A stretch of DNA of 64,000 nt from Smittia aterrima. Taxonomy: Eukaryota; Arthropoda; Insecta; Diptera; Chironomidae. A model generated the notes under the pieces. That model saw only the letters and a list, made by a program, of their open reading frames with translations. It ran no database searches and was not told the DNA's origin. The stretch covers positions 382,243 through 446,242 of the forward strand of contig CP093829.1 in assembly GCA_033063855.1 (NCBI GenBank). Direction: 5' to 3'. A program made the position numbers and the translations under genes. Positions 1 to 14,400 of the stretch are shown in pieces (within the stretch, counting starts at the first letter, position 1; the number at the start of each line of letters is the position of its first letter).

Positions 1-378
1 CTAAAATACAAAGTTAACGAACGATGCAAATGCTTTGCATAACAACAGTTTTCATTGACGTTCGTCAATTAAAAAGCTTCAATTCCATCATCCAACGGAA
101 AATCTTTGAACTTGAAGCATGTTCACTTATGTTGTGTGCGGTGTGTGGCATTGTCATTATCATTTTCATCGTTCATTTAGATACTGGAACTAACGCTGTG
201 AACAAAAACCAAAGGAAGTAAACATTGTAAGCAGATTGTGTCGCTCTTGCTTATTTTTTCCGCACGTTGTAGCGGCTCACAACTTTAACAATACATAAAG
301 TTTAACAATTTCCTCCCCAATTTTTTATGAACTTTGCCGAAGAGATTTTCGAGTTGATTACAATGTCAAGAGCTTCAC

Positions 379-410
379 CAGCAGCAGCAGCAGCAACAAC
401 ACACACACAA
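379..410. repeat. CAG/CAA and AC microsatellite
   Basis: A short run of CAG triplets passes into CAA triplets and then an (AC)n dinucleotide run. It is not inside a credible reading frame and lies upstream of the candidate leader exon. Confidence 0.8.
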
Positions 411-3400
411 CTTTGGCTTTTTTGTTTCTCTCATCTGCGCTTTTTCCCTTCTTCACGACAGACTACAGCCAAAGAGAAAAAGAGGTAAAATACAAGCAAA
501 GCACAAGCTTTGGCGAAGGGTAAAAGCACATTTTGTTTATATCTCCTCAGTCAGTTGATGTTTACTTCTCGAGCAGTGCGGTTCAGTTCGTAAAGTGAGA
601 AGAGGGAAAATTCATCAACGAAATATATATTTCAAATAAATATTTCCTTGTCGCCGTGGCGAAATTTATTTGTGGATTAATTCTCGACGTGGTCGTGGTG
701 CCTGTGGAATTCTAATCTATTAATGTGAAAACTCGCCGCAAAAGGATAGAAATCAAAGGATAAAGTTCTAGTTTTTATGGTTTCGTGCCAAAAGAAAGTG
801 AAATAACTTCAACGAGTCGTGTCGCCTACATCAACATCGCACAAATCTCTTTCCCATCCCGAGAACTGTGTGTATTGGATTGCAATAAAAACTGTAATCA
901 GATTTATTTTTATCGCTTATTTTTCTCCGTTGCTGGATCATTGCGGGGACATTTTTTTATCATCATTCGAAGCTTGATTTGTGAAGCTCTGTGTAAGCAA
1001 ATTTCAATTTAATTTTTGTTGTGACTTTTTGTGCGAAACGAATCGAAACTTATTGCCAATTCGTCATTGGAAGATTGGATTGTGAGAGATTGAAGGCAGA
1101 AGTGTCGACAATTTGAAAATGTAATTCAATTGCAGAGTAGCACTATCCTCAACAGATCTATTAATGATTGACAATGTTGCTATCGAAAATTATTGTGATT
1201 CATGCCGCAGCATTATTTTCCTGATTAATCATTATGCATGGATATGCTGCATGCTTCAGCTGCCGCTCGAGATTATGAATTATTCATTTGCTGGACCATT
1301 CAAACGAAAATCCCGGCAGTAACTCATCAGTTATTTACTCGAGGTTTAATTGCATAAAAATCTAATTGAATTTGTCAATAATTGACGAATTAATTCGTGA
1401 GATTGGGATTTCAATTTAAATTTCCTTAAATGACAAAGTGCCGCGGAACTGATTGAAACGCTAGCGAGAAACAATTAAAATTGCGCCATAATGTGGCAGA
1501 CAATTAACGAGAGAACTTTACATAATTAACTTGGCTCAGGCGGCGGCGGCAACAACAAGTGTGGCACACGAAACGCAAAGACTTTGGCGTGCGCGCAAAG
1601 TGCATTTTACAATCACGAAAATTAAAACGAAACCGTTCATGGAACAATAAACGCGATTTTTTTTCCTGGCATGGAATGAGATTGAAAAGAAGCAAAACAA
1701 AAGCAGACAAAATAAAATTGATGTGAAATATTTATTTTATTTCGCTGAAGACTTATTGTTGTGTTGCGACTAAAAGCGACTTCGTCCGAAAAACACAAAT
1801 TTTCATTTCAATTGTCCGTAAATAAACCTTTTTTCCTCCGACTTCTTGCTCTGGGTCAGCAACAGCGGTGTTAAAAAAAAGCTGTTTAAATTAATTTCTT
1901 TGGTCAACTGTTTCGACAAGACATCGCCTAGCGCGAGAAAACAACCATCAGAACCCAAAAACTGGCAAATTGAAACGACATTTAGTAGAATCATTGAATA
2001 AGAAGAGGAAGAAAACCAATTGGAATGGCGAAGAGAAGCCAGAACAAACGAATTCAACGCCTGGAAATTTAATTATTTTGTTTGACTTTCATGCGCCTGC
2101 TGGCTCTTAGGTTCGCGAGAGCGAAGCTAGAAACGAAGTAGATAGAAGCAAATTAAAGCTAACCTTGACGTCGAAAGAACACAAAGAGCTTTGAGCAATC
2201 GAAACAAAGTTGCTATTTAATGCCGAGCATGTGTGCGCCACGCCAGAGGACATGAGAAGCAAGTCGAGAAAAAGAATTCGTAAAGTGATATTTTTTCAAG
2301 ATCATTAGGACTTAGTCGATGTCTATGATGAATCTCAATTCATCTAATCGCTTCGAATTCCATCTAATGAGACTCGACAGCGACAGAACAGCCAGCTGAG
2401 GCTGTCTTGAGGGAGCAGACATTTACATAAATTACCATTTCTCGATGTGATTCCTGCAATAAAAAAAATGGCACGATTGGAAGACGCAAACATGTTGCCG
2501 TTGATATCATGAGGAGAAAAATTAATATCGTTTGGAATTGAATCGTTCGGCAGTGAAGAGATAGAAGAGCAAAAAGGAATTCAAGACAAAACCTGTGTTA
2601 TTAAAAGCTCAAGGCGAGCATTCAGTGCGGTTCATTGAACTATCGACAGACGAGCATTCTAAATTTTGCCAAAATTATCTTTCTTTTCTCAGAATTAATT
2701 TAAGATTAGAAATTTGAAAACTTATCGATATTAATCATCGGCAGACCGCTAATGTCTATACAAGCAGTGAAAATTCATTCTAATCATCGTGACGACGATA
2801 ACAAACTATAAACCAAAACTTCGTCAAATGAATCCTCTTCAAGCTATGAGTTAAGAGGGTTGAGCGAAGATATTTCTTGATAACTCACACCTCCTGGGGG
2901 TTGATAGGAAGATGGTTTGAGGAAAGAGAACTAATAAGTGGCAAAGTTCCTAATCACCATCCATTTCTATTCACATCGTGCCATCCTTGAAATTATCCGC
3001 TTCTCTTTCTGCTCCACCTCCCTAACCGTTTCAAGTCATTTAAGTCGTAATCTACTATAGAATTCAAATTGATTATTTTAACAGTTTTAAATTAATTATC
3101 AAATCAATGATAACTCGAGTCAGAGAGAAGCTTCTCGTCTCTGTTAGTGTGGCTTCATTGTCAAGTAGAAAGCGGCGGAACGAGAAAATGATGATTACGT
3201 TCGGTGCACCTTCGTTCATCTCCTGTTTCAAATTGTCACATTTCCCTTCCACCCACAGTTTTGTTCGGTGCCAAGGCTTTAAAGGATTTTCCAATGCGAG
3301 AGAACGAAAAATTTAAATTAGAAATTCTCCATTCTGGAACATGAAAAGGCTGAATTGTTAAACGATTGCGGAAAGGGGAGAGAGAGAGATGGAAAAAGCA

Positions 3401-5033
3401 AAATGGAAAAGGAATTAAAAATCTGTTCAACAATTTTTCTTCTTCTTCCTCCTCTCAAAATGTGAACGGAAGCGAACACGAGGTACATGTTGCATGAATG
3501 TAAAGCCGAAATGATTCTCGACTGCAGGCTCCTCTCTCCCTCTCATGTCAGATTTAATCGGGAAGCAATGATGATTTAAATATGAAGTCATTCATTCTTT
3601 CTCTCTCTCTTATTCACTCACTCGTCTGTTTATTAAAATTTTTAGTAGGAAATTTATTCCCTCGAGTGAGATCGGAGGTTACGTAAAGAGCAAAGAATGC
3701 AATGAATAACACGACGAAGAGGAAACATTATACGTCACAACATTATTCTAGATTCTACATGTTTTATGCTTATCACCTCTTTTACATTTCAAAGCTTTCC
3801 CAACAATCACTGAGGAGATCGCTTTTTATGTACTCTCGTGTTTCATGTGAAGAGGAAAAGCGGTTGCCCGCGTAAAGCGAAAGGCTCTTAATGTTGGCGG
3901 TTTCAAATTTATGGCTTTTAATAACAATTTGCTGTGGCGCTTGGTGCTGCAAAAAGGAATGAGAAAGCAAAGGAGTTTAAATTGAGCCATCAAAGGATCA
4001 GAAATCTTCATGCTAATGGCATTTCGCGTATGAAAGATGTGAAAATTCACTCTCGCTTTACGAATTCGCTTATCGAAGGGTAATTGTCCATGTTGCGTTT
4101 GGAAATGTTCATTTCCATCGCCTGAAAACTCTTTTTGGATGAGTCGCCTCATGAACGGATAGAACCGGAGAAAATGTGGAAAAAGGAAATTAATATTTTA
4201 TGAAAATTGTTTCCGAGTTGAGTTTGGTAAAATATGGAAGCTGTCGAGTGAGCGAGCTAGCGCCTGGTAAAAAAGCATTCTGCCTGCCTTTGCCTATCTT
4301 AGTTCATCCGTTTGTGTGGAGATTTCTGGAATTCAATTTAATTTTTGAATTTTGCTTCGATCCAATTTGATTCAAAAACTTAAGAGAACGCGAAAGGAGG
4401 AAATTTAAAAGTAATAACATTACTTTCGACAAAGTTTTCATCTTATTTCACTCGAAGAGAAGCTAACGAGGCTTTTCATTTCACTTCCAAGACATAAAGC
4501 GCGATAAATTGTATAAATATGTGAATAATTCAAGCAATACTCGCACGAATAAGAAGGAAGTTTCGAAATTACGGCGACAGTTTTAAGTTTGGGAGAGTTA
4601 TGAGTTGCGTAACACTTCCTGAAAGAATTTAAAATGAACTAGGCGTAGAATTCGTAATCAACTTACTAATTTGAATAATCTGAAGTTGAGCGGGGTCGAA
4701 ATTATTTCGAAAGTTCTGGATGATCCCCAACTTCCTCCTCAGTTTTTTTTTAAACTTTTCAAACAGATTTTCTTTTCATTCAAGAGTTTCACAACAATTT
4801 CCATCATAAAAGTGTTCTCGAGAAAGAAAATTTCGCGTTCAAATACCAACTCAAGAGCTTAGTCTTCTTCTTACGACCGGCTTCACTTTTCGCTACCTTA
4901 AGCGAAACATTGAGAAACGCGAGGAGAAAAATCTTCAGGCGATAAAAAGCTTAAGCTCTTGCTGATAAAATCAATATCAAATAACATTCGACGTAAACAC
5001 TCTCAATGCCACTGATCTCTCGTGCGGGGATTC

Positions 5034-5084
5034 AAACGTAAGTGGTATCATGTTCTTTCTGAAACTTTTGAATCACTTACGTTT
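5034..5084. repeat. Short inverted repeat (11-bp arms)
   Basis: AAACGTAAGTG at 5034-5044 is matched by its exact reverse complement CACTTACGTTT at 5074-5084, with a 29-nt spacer. One arm contains a splice-donor-like GTAAGT. It could form a small hairpin, but the arms are short for a microRNA precursor and the loop is long. Confidence 0.6.
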
Positions 5085-8000
5085 AAGATAAATCCGATTT
5101 AAAGCCTCCTCCCCTACCCTAATTGACGCATAATGAAAATCCCTTTTGAAAAGGTTCACTTTATCCCTTCCTGATTAGATCAGGTTTGTTTTATTCTCAT
5201 TTCGGCACCTGCTTCTTTGATTATTGATTCACATTCATTTCCCGCGGTGAGGAGGCGAAGGCAGAGAAGAACAAATTGCTGTTGCTAAAGTGATTTAAAT
5301 CAAATAAATAAATTACGCGACTTTGAGCGCCGTTCTCATTGATTTGTCTAATAAAGCGCTTAAATATCACTTGCCGAGCTCGATTATTTGAAAGCTTCGC
5401 TCATAAATAAAAGATGAGACCTCCGATTGATCATTGATCTCAAATACATTAACGAAATAATGAGAAATACGCACAACGAGTTCCCGCGAGAAACATTTCC
5501 ATCTCTAAAGACTCACAACAGCAACAACAAGCGGCGCTTATTCAAACATCAAATGCAAGTCGAAAGTCCAATGCTTTTGCATTATTAACAACTGCATCGA
5601 CTGTTCGAACAAAAAAGAAAAAAATCAGCAGATTCCGTGCCAAGCAATGACATAACAACGACAAACATTATATCATTGAGTCACCTGTTTTACCATAAAT
5701 AAAAAATCCGACAACATCTTTGGAGCTACAATCGACGAAATGTAAATAAAAACGGCCTTCAGCCAACCAAGCTGCGGCGATGAATTTTGAGCGTGACTCA
5801 TTGATAAACATTCTACTGCGCTATATCTATAGATAGAGCTTCTTCTTCTTGTCTATTGTACTTAAGTGACGATCTTTCAAGGACTCTCGAAAAAAAATCT
5901 TGAAACAGTTTTCCGCAAAGCGTTAATCAAATAAGCCCTCCATTAATACTTTGTAACTCGACCATCAAAGTTCAATGATCACCTACAGAAAACAGTGTTG
6001 AATATCGCACCCTTCACTTTCGTTTGCTGTGTAATTGCTTCGTTTAACAATGTTCTTCAAGCTTCAACACGACGCTAATTATTTTTTCAATTGATGATCT
6101 TAACACCTATCGAAGCAGAGATGATGATTCCAGTTTCCTCGTTGGGGAGCGTCGAGCCGATTCAAAAATGTCAACAAGATTTCAAATATTAATCTCAATC
6201 ACACATAGAGAGAAAATTAATTTATCGTGCTGCGATGGTTCGTGCCGGACTTAATTTGCCAATGGATGCATTGGATAAACAAGAATGCAATTGATGCGAA
6301 GGAAAAGAGACAAATCGGTGCCATTGCCAAAGCTATAAACACACATGGGTTCAAGTAGCTTTTTGCAATATAGAAAATGAAAATCTTTTATCTCTAGTCT
6401 TTCGTCGAACGATTGTGCAAAGCTTGAGATACGATTAAGTCGTTTAGGTTTCACAGTTGAAAGCGTTAGCTATCTCAGAGCGTCTCCCCGTGCTAACTCA
6501 CCGAAAAGCAACAATTATATCTTTCAAGCTCGACGCTCTCACTCGTCACAACCACAAAGCACGATCGAGCACAAAGGCGAGAGTGTTAATGGCGCAGATA
6601 AAGCTTGCAATGCGAATGCCTTTGAGAAATAATTGCATTTTTATCCCGTAAATGACTCGATATCGAACGATAGAAATTCTAAAGCGTAGAATAAACTTGA
6701 GCTGCATCATTAGCACGTCTTGGAGTGGAACTTGATTCCATCCAATTAGTCGGGCATTAACACCAAGCTTGATATGTTAATTAGAAACGAGAATTCGTTT
6801 AAGAACTTTTTTTTTTCAAAACAAACCATCAAAAAAAAAACGAGAGAACTGGTTTGAAGAGAATAACTGCTGACAAAAAATGCGACTTAGTCTGAGAAAG
6901 TCACAGGTCACGGGCATGTTTCTTTCTTCGGACGAGAGTTTTTCTAAGTCAAAGTCAAATCGGATGACGTCTTAGTTAGAGCGAGTGGGGAATAGTGAAC
7001 ACGAGCCCCGAGAGAACACACATCGAGCTTTGGATTACCATGGTTTTTTTCGAATATCCAAACAAACAAGCAAGTGCGGCGAAACTTTTTCAGATCATTC
7101 CGAGACTTCGGCTCTGTTGGACGGTTAGAGTCGAGTGTATCGCGTTGGAGTTTTAGTTAATTAATAAAGGTTCTGTGAATTGTTTAATAAAGTTATTGAC
7201 TTCATGAGCTAAACGACTTTAACAATAAGTTGTGTCTTTAAGAAAATAACTTCAAGTCTTGTGAATGGAAATGTGATTCAAATTATTCATGAATTTTGTT
7301 TTTGGTGCATGAGAACGGGCAGAAAATCGATTGAGACAGCGAGGAAAATTAAAGGAAAATTTAGTTCAAGATCAGCTCACGAGAAGGTTTTATTTCTCGA
7401 TTTTTTTATGATTTCTAAACAAAACAAAAAAAACTTCAATCATAAATGTGCAGTGCAGCAAGAAAATTATGCAATTGATAAGCTAAATTTTCATTTGAAC
7501 GCGAAGGAAAACTGAGTTAATCGCCGATGATGAGGATAATTCAGAATTTGCATAAACTCGTTTGCACCCCGACATTAAAATCGTTCTGTTTGCTGAATAT
7601 TTTTTGTTTTGTTTTCGCGATGATTAAACTGGAATATCAATTTATGATGAACCGAGCGATTCGGATTTGCATAGACTGCATTTTTCTGCATACATTTCCA
7701 TGGATAATTCAATGAATATTTTTATCAATTGAGTTGGTGTCGAGATGATGTCGAGTGCAACAGCAGAAAATTGAGTTCGGGAATAACAATTGCTGGAGGG
7801 GAGGAATCTTGAAACGACTGTTTTGTATTTATTTCGATCTTGATTATACAACTGTCGTTGTTTACTGTGGCGATTGTGCCTCGAGAAGTCGTTAATTATT
7901 CAACGATTGCACGCTAATTAATTCTCGAATTCTTTTCGTCAATAATTCCGAGGATGGAATAGTCGCCCGCAACTCAATATATCGTAATCGAAACAAGCGA

Positions 8001-11000
8001 GAATCGTTAATTTGCATGCATTACGAAAGGAGCTCTTTTGTTAGATTTCAATGCTGAACATTTTACGATTACGTTGCTGTGTAAAAAATTGTTGGCGATT
8101 TGTTTCCCTTCGCGCGTTCTTTAGAAACTCATTATAACGAGGAAGAGAAATAAAATTTAAATTTATGACTTCTTATGCTGAACTTTTGTTTGCCTACAAA
8201 AAAAAATCATAAGAATCGAGTTTAATGCGAGCTTAAAAACAGATTATTGGGGTGAATATAAAGTTTCGACTTCTCAAGTTTTGAGAAAATTCTACGAAAC
8301 TCGAAAAATTAGTTGATGAGACAAAATTAATTAGAGAACCATCGTCAAGATGTTTCAAATAAAGAATCCATAGAGTAATTAGGCGGAAGCTTCTGCATGA
8401 AGGTCAGAGCTTTAAATCATCAAAGAACTACAAGAACATTCAGCTCGTGACTCAATAAAGGGAACTCCCCTTCAATCTTGATATTTATTACTTAATCGAC
8501 TTGATTGATTACACAACGCGATATTTATTAAAACCTGTGCTCGCTCAGAATATTCAATTCTGTGGTTGAAAACCAAAACAAAGTAAGTTTAAAACAAAAA
8601 AAGAAACGAGAAAATTTCGATTTCATTTCAAGTTGATTCACGAAAGCTGCTTTGATTTCGATTGTGACATTGACACGGTTAACAGTTTTCTCTTCGTGTG
8701 TAAAAAAATAATAGAAAACTTACTTAGAAACGCACTGCATATGAGTTCTTGTGGCTTTATTTCGTAATTTCTGTAGTAAATCAAACAAAGAACTCATCAA
8801 TAACGAACTCGGAAGATTATCGATGAAAAATCGTCTAAAAGAACGTTTCGCAGCGAAAGAGAACAAAAGACTCCATAAAGTTAATAAAAACAAACATCAG
8901 CTGAATTCATAATCGCTGTCGAATCGATTCACAACTGACTCTTATGTGTTACCGCTGTTCGCTCGTTCGTTATGTACACATTTTTCATCGCACTCTCAGC
9001 AATTCTTCTCCGCTCCGAGCTTGAGAAGAAAAAAAAACTCTGAGCTTGCAACAGATAGCAAATACCTGTTGAGCAGGTTCACATCTCGTAACATTGACAT
9101 TCAAATATGGATAAGTCGATTGAATTGCGATAAATCTCTCCCTCTCTCTCTGATGATGCTGCAGAAAAACCTTCAATTCGATCACGAGAGCGTTCAAGCT
9201 TTTTATGAATGAAACAAAAGCATGAGCGAACGCTTTCTCGTCTCAACATCGATTAATTGGATTTTTTTCAAACGTGAGCTCAGTTTTCCTTTCAACTTCA
9301 CGTCGTTGTTGATGCATCATAAATTATTTAATCGAATTTTATTGGTTTTGCGTTGGAACAAGTGACGAGTGCTCTGCGAGAGGGTTGTCTGTTCGTGAGG
9401 AAAGTTATTCGTACAATATGCTAACCCAAATGGTCAGTATGTTAACTCTTTTTGTTTGCGGTGCTTTTATGGACTTGAACTTGATGGAAGACCTTGAACG
9501 GTACACGCCAAACGAGATAAATCATCATTGCCATGTAGTGATGTAAATTAAGAACAGATGACGAACAGCTTTCGAGCATGTGTTTCCACTCTCAAATCAG
9601 ATTCAAACAAAGAAGAGAAGTTACGTAATGGCTCAATGTGTTAATTGTGGGCTAGTGAAGTTGTTTTGAATAATGTAAAGAGAACCGAACGATTACTATG
9701 CAGATATTCGCTGAGTGGAATATTTATTAAAGCTGCGCTTTGAAAGCGATAGTTTCCAATTAACATTGACGATTATTTTTCATTTGCGGAGGAAGCGACG
9801 CATTAGTTAACTCTTAATAGAGCAATCAGACGTGTTCAACGACCATTTCGAAGAGGAATTCTGCCGAAAAATGCTGATTTTATGGGTCGCAAAGGAACAA
9901 AGGCCTCTGCGTGTTGATTATCTTCGAATCCATTTTTCATGCGGAATCTCATTCTCGGACATGAAATCTATCGACAATTACTTCTTCTCCTTTATTCCAT
10001 AAATCCATCGAGCTATAAGTCCGCCTGCAAAGGCTTTAGGGCAAGCAGAGCGCTTGCTATGCAATGGAAATCTCTTCGTGATAGTTAGTCAATACAAACA
10101 ATAAGCAATTTATGATTGGAAACAAAGGCAAATACACAAAGGACGATCGAGACAGTGAACAATTATGAACATAGAGAACACTTGATTCCCATTGTCCCGA
10201 ACCTGAAGGAGAACGGACAGATCTCCCTTTTAATTGTTATGGAGAAACTTGAAGAGCTTTGCGCAAACATCGTTGCGAACATGATTGAATTTCTTTTCAC
10301 TTTTCTCGCTTCAGCGAATGAAGACGAAGGGAAATAAATAAATAAAGTTACTTCGATGGAAGATTATGGACATTGATAAGGAAATATGTATGCGGGTCCA
10401 GACTGGGGAGAGGCTTTAAGAAACTATTTCAATAACAAAAGCTTCGGAGAGACTCACAATTGACAGTAAAAAAAGATTGAAATTCTGCGCAATTCCGATG
10501 TTTATTCCCAATCCGGGCCTGAGCACATTCGGTAATTATGTTCCCTCATGTCGATTGTTAAGAAAGACTTTCATCTAGACGATAATCTCCTTGATTTTGT
10601 CGTCTTATGGACAACGTTCGCTTCAATCTTCTTTCGTTTATATCTGACAACAAAAGAAAACGGAGAAAAACTACTTAATAGGCACATAGGGGAAGCTGCT
10701 CCCATCGGTTGAATTCTCCTTTTGCCAGTTGTGTAAACACAGCAGAAGAATCAAGGATTGAAAATTTGAATACGCCAGAGAGCGACGAAGTAAACCCTTG
10801 AAAGATATAACAATTTGTATACATCAACAATAAGCGGAGGCACACACGAAACTACCAAAAGTTCTTCTCAAAAAACCTAATCATTTGTCGGCTTTTTGAT
10901 ATTGGTCCGAAGGGAGAGATTTTGATTATGCGATCCGGAAAGGAACGGAAGGCATGGCATGGCAGCATCTGAAACGGACGAGCTTTGTGTTTACTGCAAT

Positions 11001-11438
11001 TCTTCGTCTCGGGTCAAGATTGCGTACTTCAAACCATTCGTTTCGAACTAACAAGTTTCCTATTTATTTTTTGCTTCGATTTTGAATGGTGCGGTTGATT
11101 CGTCAGTTGCGTAAAGTTATTTGTTGTCCTGATATATCAGACGAGATCAATGTCTAACTGACGAAATTACCTCAAACTCCTAATATCAACCTCGTTATCT
11201 TCTCCGTCCGCTTTTTGTCTTCCGCTGCGAGTCGATGCTTTGAATTCTCATCTCACAATCTATTTTCGGTCCCGTTTTTTGCATGATAACAATGTTTGGA
11301 GAGTAAATAAGTTTCAGTTCGTTTAGAGCCTTATTATTTTTATGTCGTTGAATGAGGCAAGAAGTGCTTTGAGAAACTTTTCCCTAACTCTCTTCTTTTC
11401 CTTTCTTTCGGTTACAGAAGATTTTCCTCGACACAAGG

Positions 11439-14400
11439 ATGCTTGTGATTACATGTGGCTGTGTGATAATTTTACTGAGCAATGTAGTCACAGCTGATCA
11501 AATCAATACTGGCGGACCGCGTATTGTGAAGGAAGGCGACGATGCTTTGTTGACTTGCGTGGTGATGGGACCTTACCGCAACGACACCGTTCTTTGGCGT
11601 AAAGGACCATCGGAAATACTCGCTGCAGGCTTAAATCGAGTAACGAACGATAAACGATTCAGCGTATTGCACGATGATGCTCCAAGCAGTATCACCAAAC
11701 CAGGAGGAGACGTGTGGGTGTTGTTAATAAAGAATGTGAAGCCGGAAGATACTGACGTCTACGTGTGTGAGGTGAACAGCGTTCCTGTGATAAGAAGTTT
11801 CCATCCGCTCAGAATTAGAAATAAGAATGGAACATTCACAAAGATGTCTTCGTCAACGGAAGACAAACCGATAGTGGATTCACATGACTTAGTGCCACCT
11901 ACGATTGGAAGTGACAGCGAGTATCACACGTTCAATACTCCAACAATAACGCACGATTTCACTGACTGCTGCGAATCATTCAATGTCTCGACGAAGTGCA
12001 TGGGATTCTGTACTGTTCACAATATCTTGGATGGAACGACAGGGGTTGAGCCAGAATCTTGCGAGAGCGATTTCCCAAGCATCATTAAATGTATGGCGGA
12101 CGGACGAAACCATATGCCATGTTGTGAGCGAAAGAAAATTCCTGATCTGTGCCAGGATATGTGTCGAGGAGAGTACACGCCATTCACAGATTATCTCAAG
12201 TCAAGAATTTCGTGTGCAGCTCACACAATTCCAGGGCTCGAGTGTATTCTCGAGGGAATTCAGAAAATTCCAAGTGAACCGAGCGCAGTGTTTGTTGAGT
12301 CGCCCAATGAGAAATCCCTGAAAATCACGTGGGCAGCACCTGAGAACTTGCCAGAAACAGTCAAGCATTATAAAATTAATGTAACGATACTGCAGTCGTT
12401 CGATGAAGATTACCTGGCGAACAACACAGCGTCGACAATTAGCGTCACTGTTCCCGCCGAAATGAACACCACAACGATAAACAATTTACAGCCTTTCACC
12501 ATGTACTCCGTATTTGTCATGGCTGAGAATGAGTACGGTTCCAGTTTGCCTAGCTCACGTAAGCGCGCGTTAACGTTGAAAAATGATATGGTTAATGGTG
12601 GCAACGAAATCGCTGTCATTCCAAAACTACCCGATGTCAAAGGTTGTTGTATTTCTCATGGCGTGACGCACAGGACGTGTCTTGATAAAATGTGCGATCC
12701 TGTGAATGCTGATTTCGCCGAAGTGCCAGATCTAATGGTTTGCGCGCCTTGGGCGAACACAACGTTCGCTTGTCTAGCTAACAACATCGACCATACGCCA
12801 TGCTGCAAATCGCGAGGTATGCCCGACGTTTGTTTATCATTCTGCGATGGAACAGTTAAAACAATCAACTTTAATCTCTTCAAGTAAGTTTCAATTAAGC
12901 TTTCATGACTGGAATGTAAATTAAAAGCATTTTTTGCTTTTGCCTCGTTAGGTGCCTTCAATATATGTCGGATTACAGCAGTTGCTTGTTGCAAGGCTAC
13001 GGAGTTCTCCCCGGTCCCCCAATGCGACTGAAAACATCATTAGTGTCGAGTCAATATGCAATTCTCGAATGGATGCCTCCGAAAGTCCTTGCTGACACAG
13101 TCAAAACATACCATTTGAACATCAGGAAGCTCGGAAGCGGAGATGAATACATCGTCGTTGAGAAGGTTTGTTGACTTGTTAAATAAAAGTTGATTTCAAT
13201 TTGAGATTTTTTTTTTCGCTCTCTCCAACAGAACATTCCACCAATTATCTTGGATAATCTCGAAGCGAACACGAACTACGAAGCTTTCATTGTTGCCGTT
13301 AATGCTCATGGAAAATCCTACCCATCGCCTCGTTTGATTTTCCAAACAAAAACCGTCGTCGAAGCAGATCCCGTGACGCCAGCTTACAACATGACGACGT
13401 GCTGCAAACATTCTGGGTGAGAACGAAGAGCTGACATGTTGCAAATGAGATTACAAAATAATTTAATTAAATCATTCTCTCTTCGTATAGTTTGTTGCCT
13501 CAATGTATGGCGCTTTGTTCGTACGATATCAAGATGTCTGACTTGCAGACTCTTGGAAGTGCTTGCTTGGCTTCGATTGGGAACGTGGTTAGATGTGCGG
13601 CAGGAGGACGAGGTTTGTGAAATTACTCAAAATTTAAATTTAATTGAATTCGCTGGTTTACTATTGAAACTTTCAATAATTATTCTATTTGTTCTCACCA
13701 GATCACTCCTCGTGCTGCAACCGCAGAGGCGTTTCCAAGAAGTGCATGCCAAATTGCAAAGGAATTATCACAACACCAACAGAGTGCGTTTCATTCGCCG
13801 GAAACATCATCCAATGCTTTGAGGAAGGAACTGGAAATATTCCTGGCCCGGTTGAGAATCTGCATGCAACAAGTGTCACTAACAACAGCATCTCGTTGAG
13901 TTGGTCTCCGTTTGATAATGACACCGACAATTCGCAAATTAAATTTAAAGATTTCCTTGTACAATATGGAAAAGTTGACAACATGACGATGTACGAGACA
14001 GTAATTAAGTTGGAGAGTGAAGTCGCGTCAACGGATTCGGAAATTGATCTTAACAATCTGGAGCCGAATACATTGTATCGAATCATGGTGATTGCTCGTG
14101 GGGAATTCGGAAATTCCTTGCCGTCTTCGATGCTGCTTCTTAACACTTCAAATACGAATAACGATGCTTTAGTTTATGGAGCGCCTTCGCCACCTCATTC
14201 CATCGTCGTTTCGTCACATGGAGCCACTTACATTACGGTGTCATGGCAACCACCTGAATTTGCCCACCCGCATGAGAAGATTTCTTATCGAATGTTCCAT
14301 CGCAGTGGAAACAATATGACGATTGCTGACACGAAGATGCTTTGGGCAAGATTAAATCGCTTAACGCCAAACACTCAACACATCGTTTATCTTGTCGCGA

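Larger units (their letters stand above)
1..11417. other. Long gene-free stretch, probable 5' leader and first intron of the Ig/FN3/DB gene
   Basis: Open frames here are short (60-110 codons), often start without context, and resemble no family I know. The exon carrying the next gene's start codon is preceded by a good acceptor (pyrimidine tract then ttacag ending at 11417), so at least one untranslated exon must lie upstream. A candidate leader begins near an arthropod initiator-like TCAGTT at 583-588 and could splice at a GTAAGC near 992-997; this is a guess without transcript data. A CAG/AC microsatellite lies at 379-410 and an 11-bp inverted repeat at 5034-5084. No tRNA, rRNA or recognised small RNA was seen. 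The rest is AT-rich DNA with many AATTAA-type words, as expected of intron and enhancer DNA. Confidence 0.5.

Noticed and set aside
785..1012. 75-codon open frame in the first kilobase
   Set aside because: No family pattern and no start context; it overlaps a better candidate for untranslated leader.
12410..12640. Minus-strand frames across the Ig/FN3/DB gene (here and at 13703-14146, 14888-15187)
   Set aside because: Shadows of well-supported plus-strand exons.
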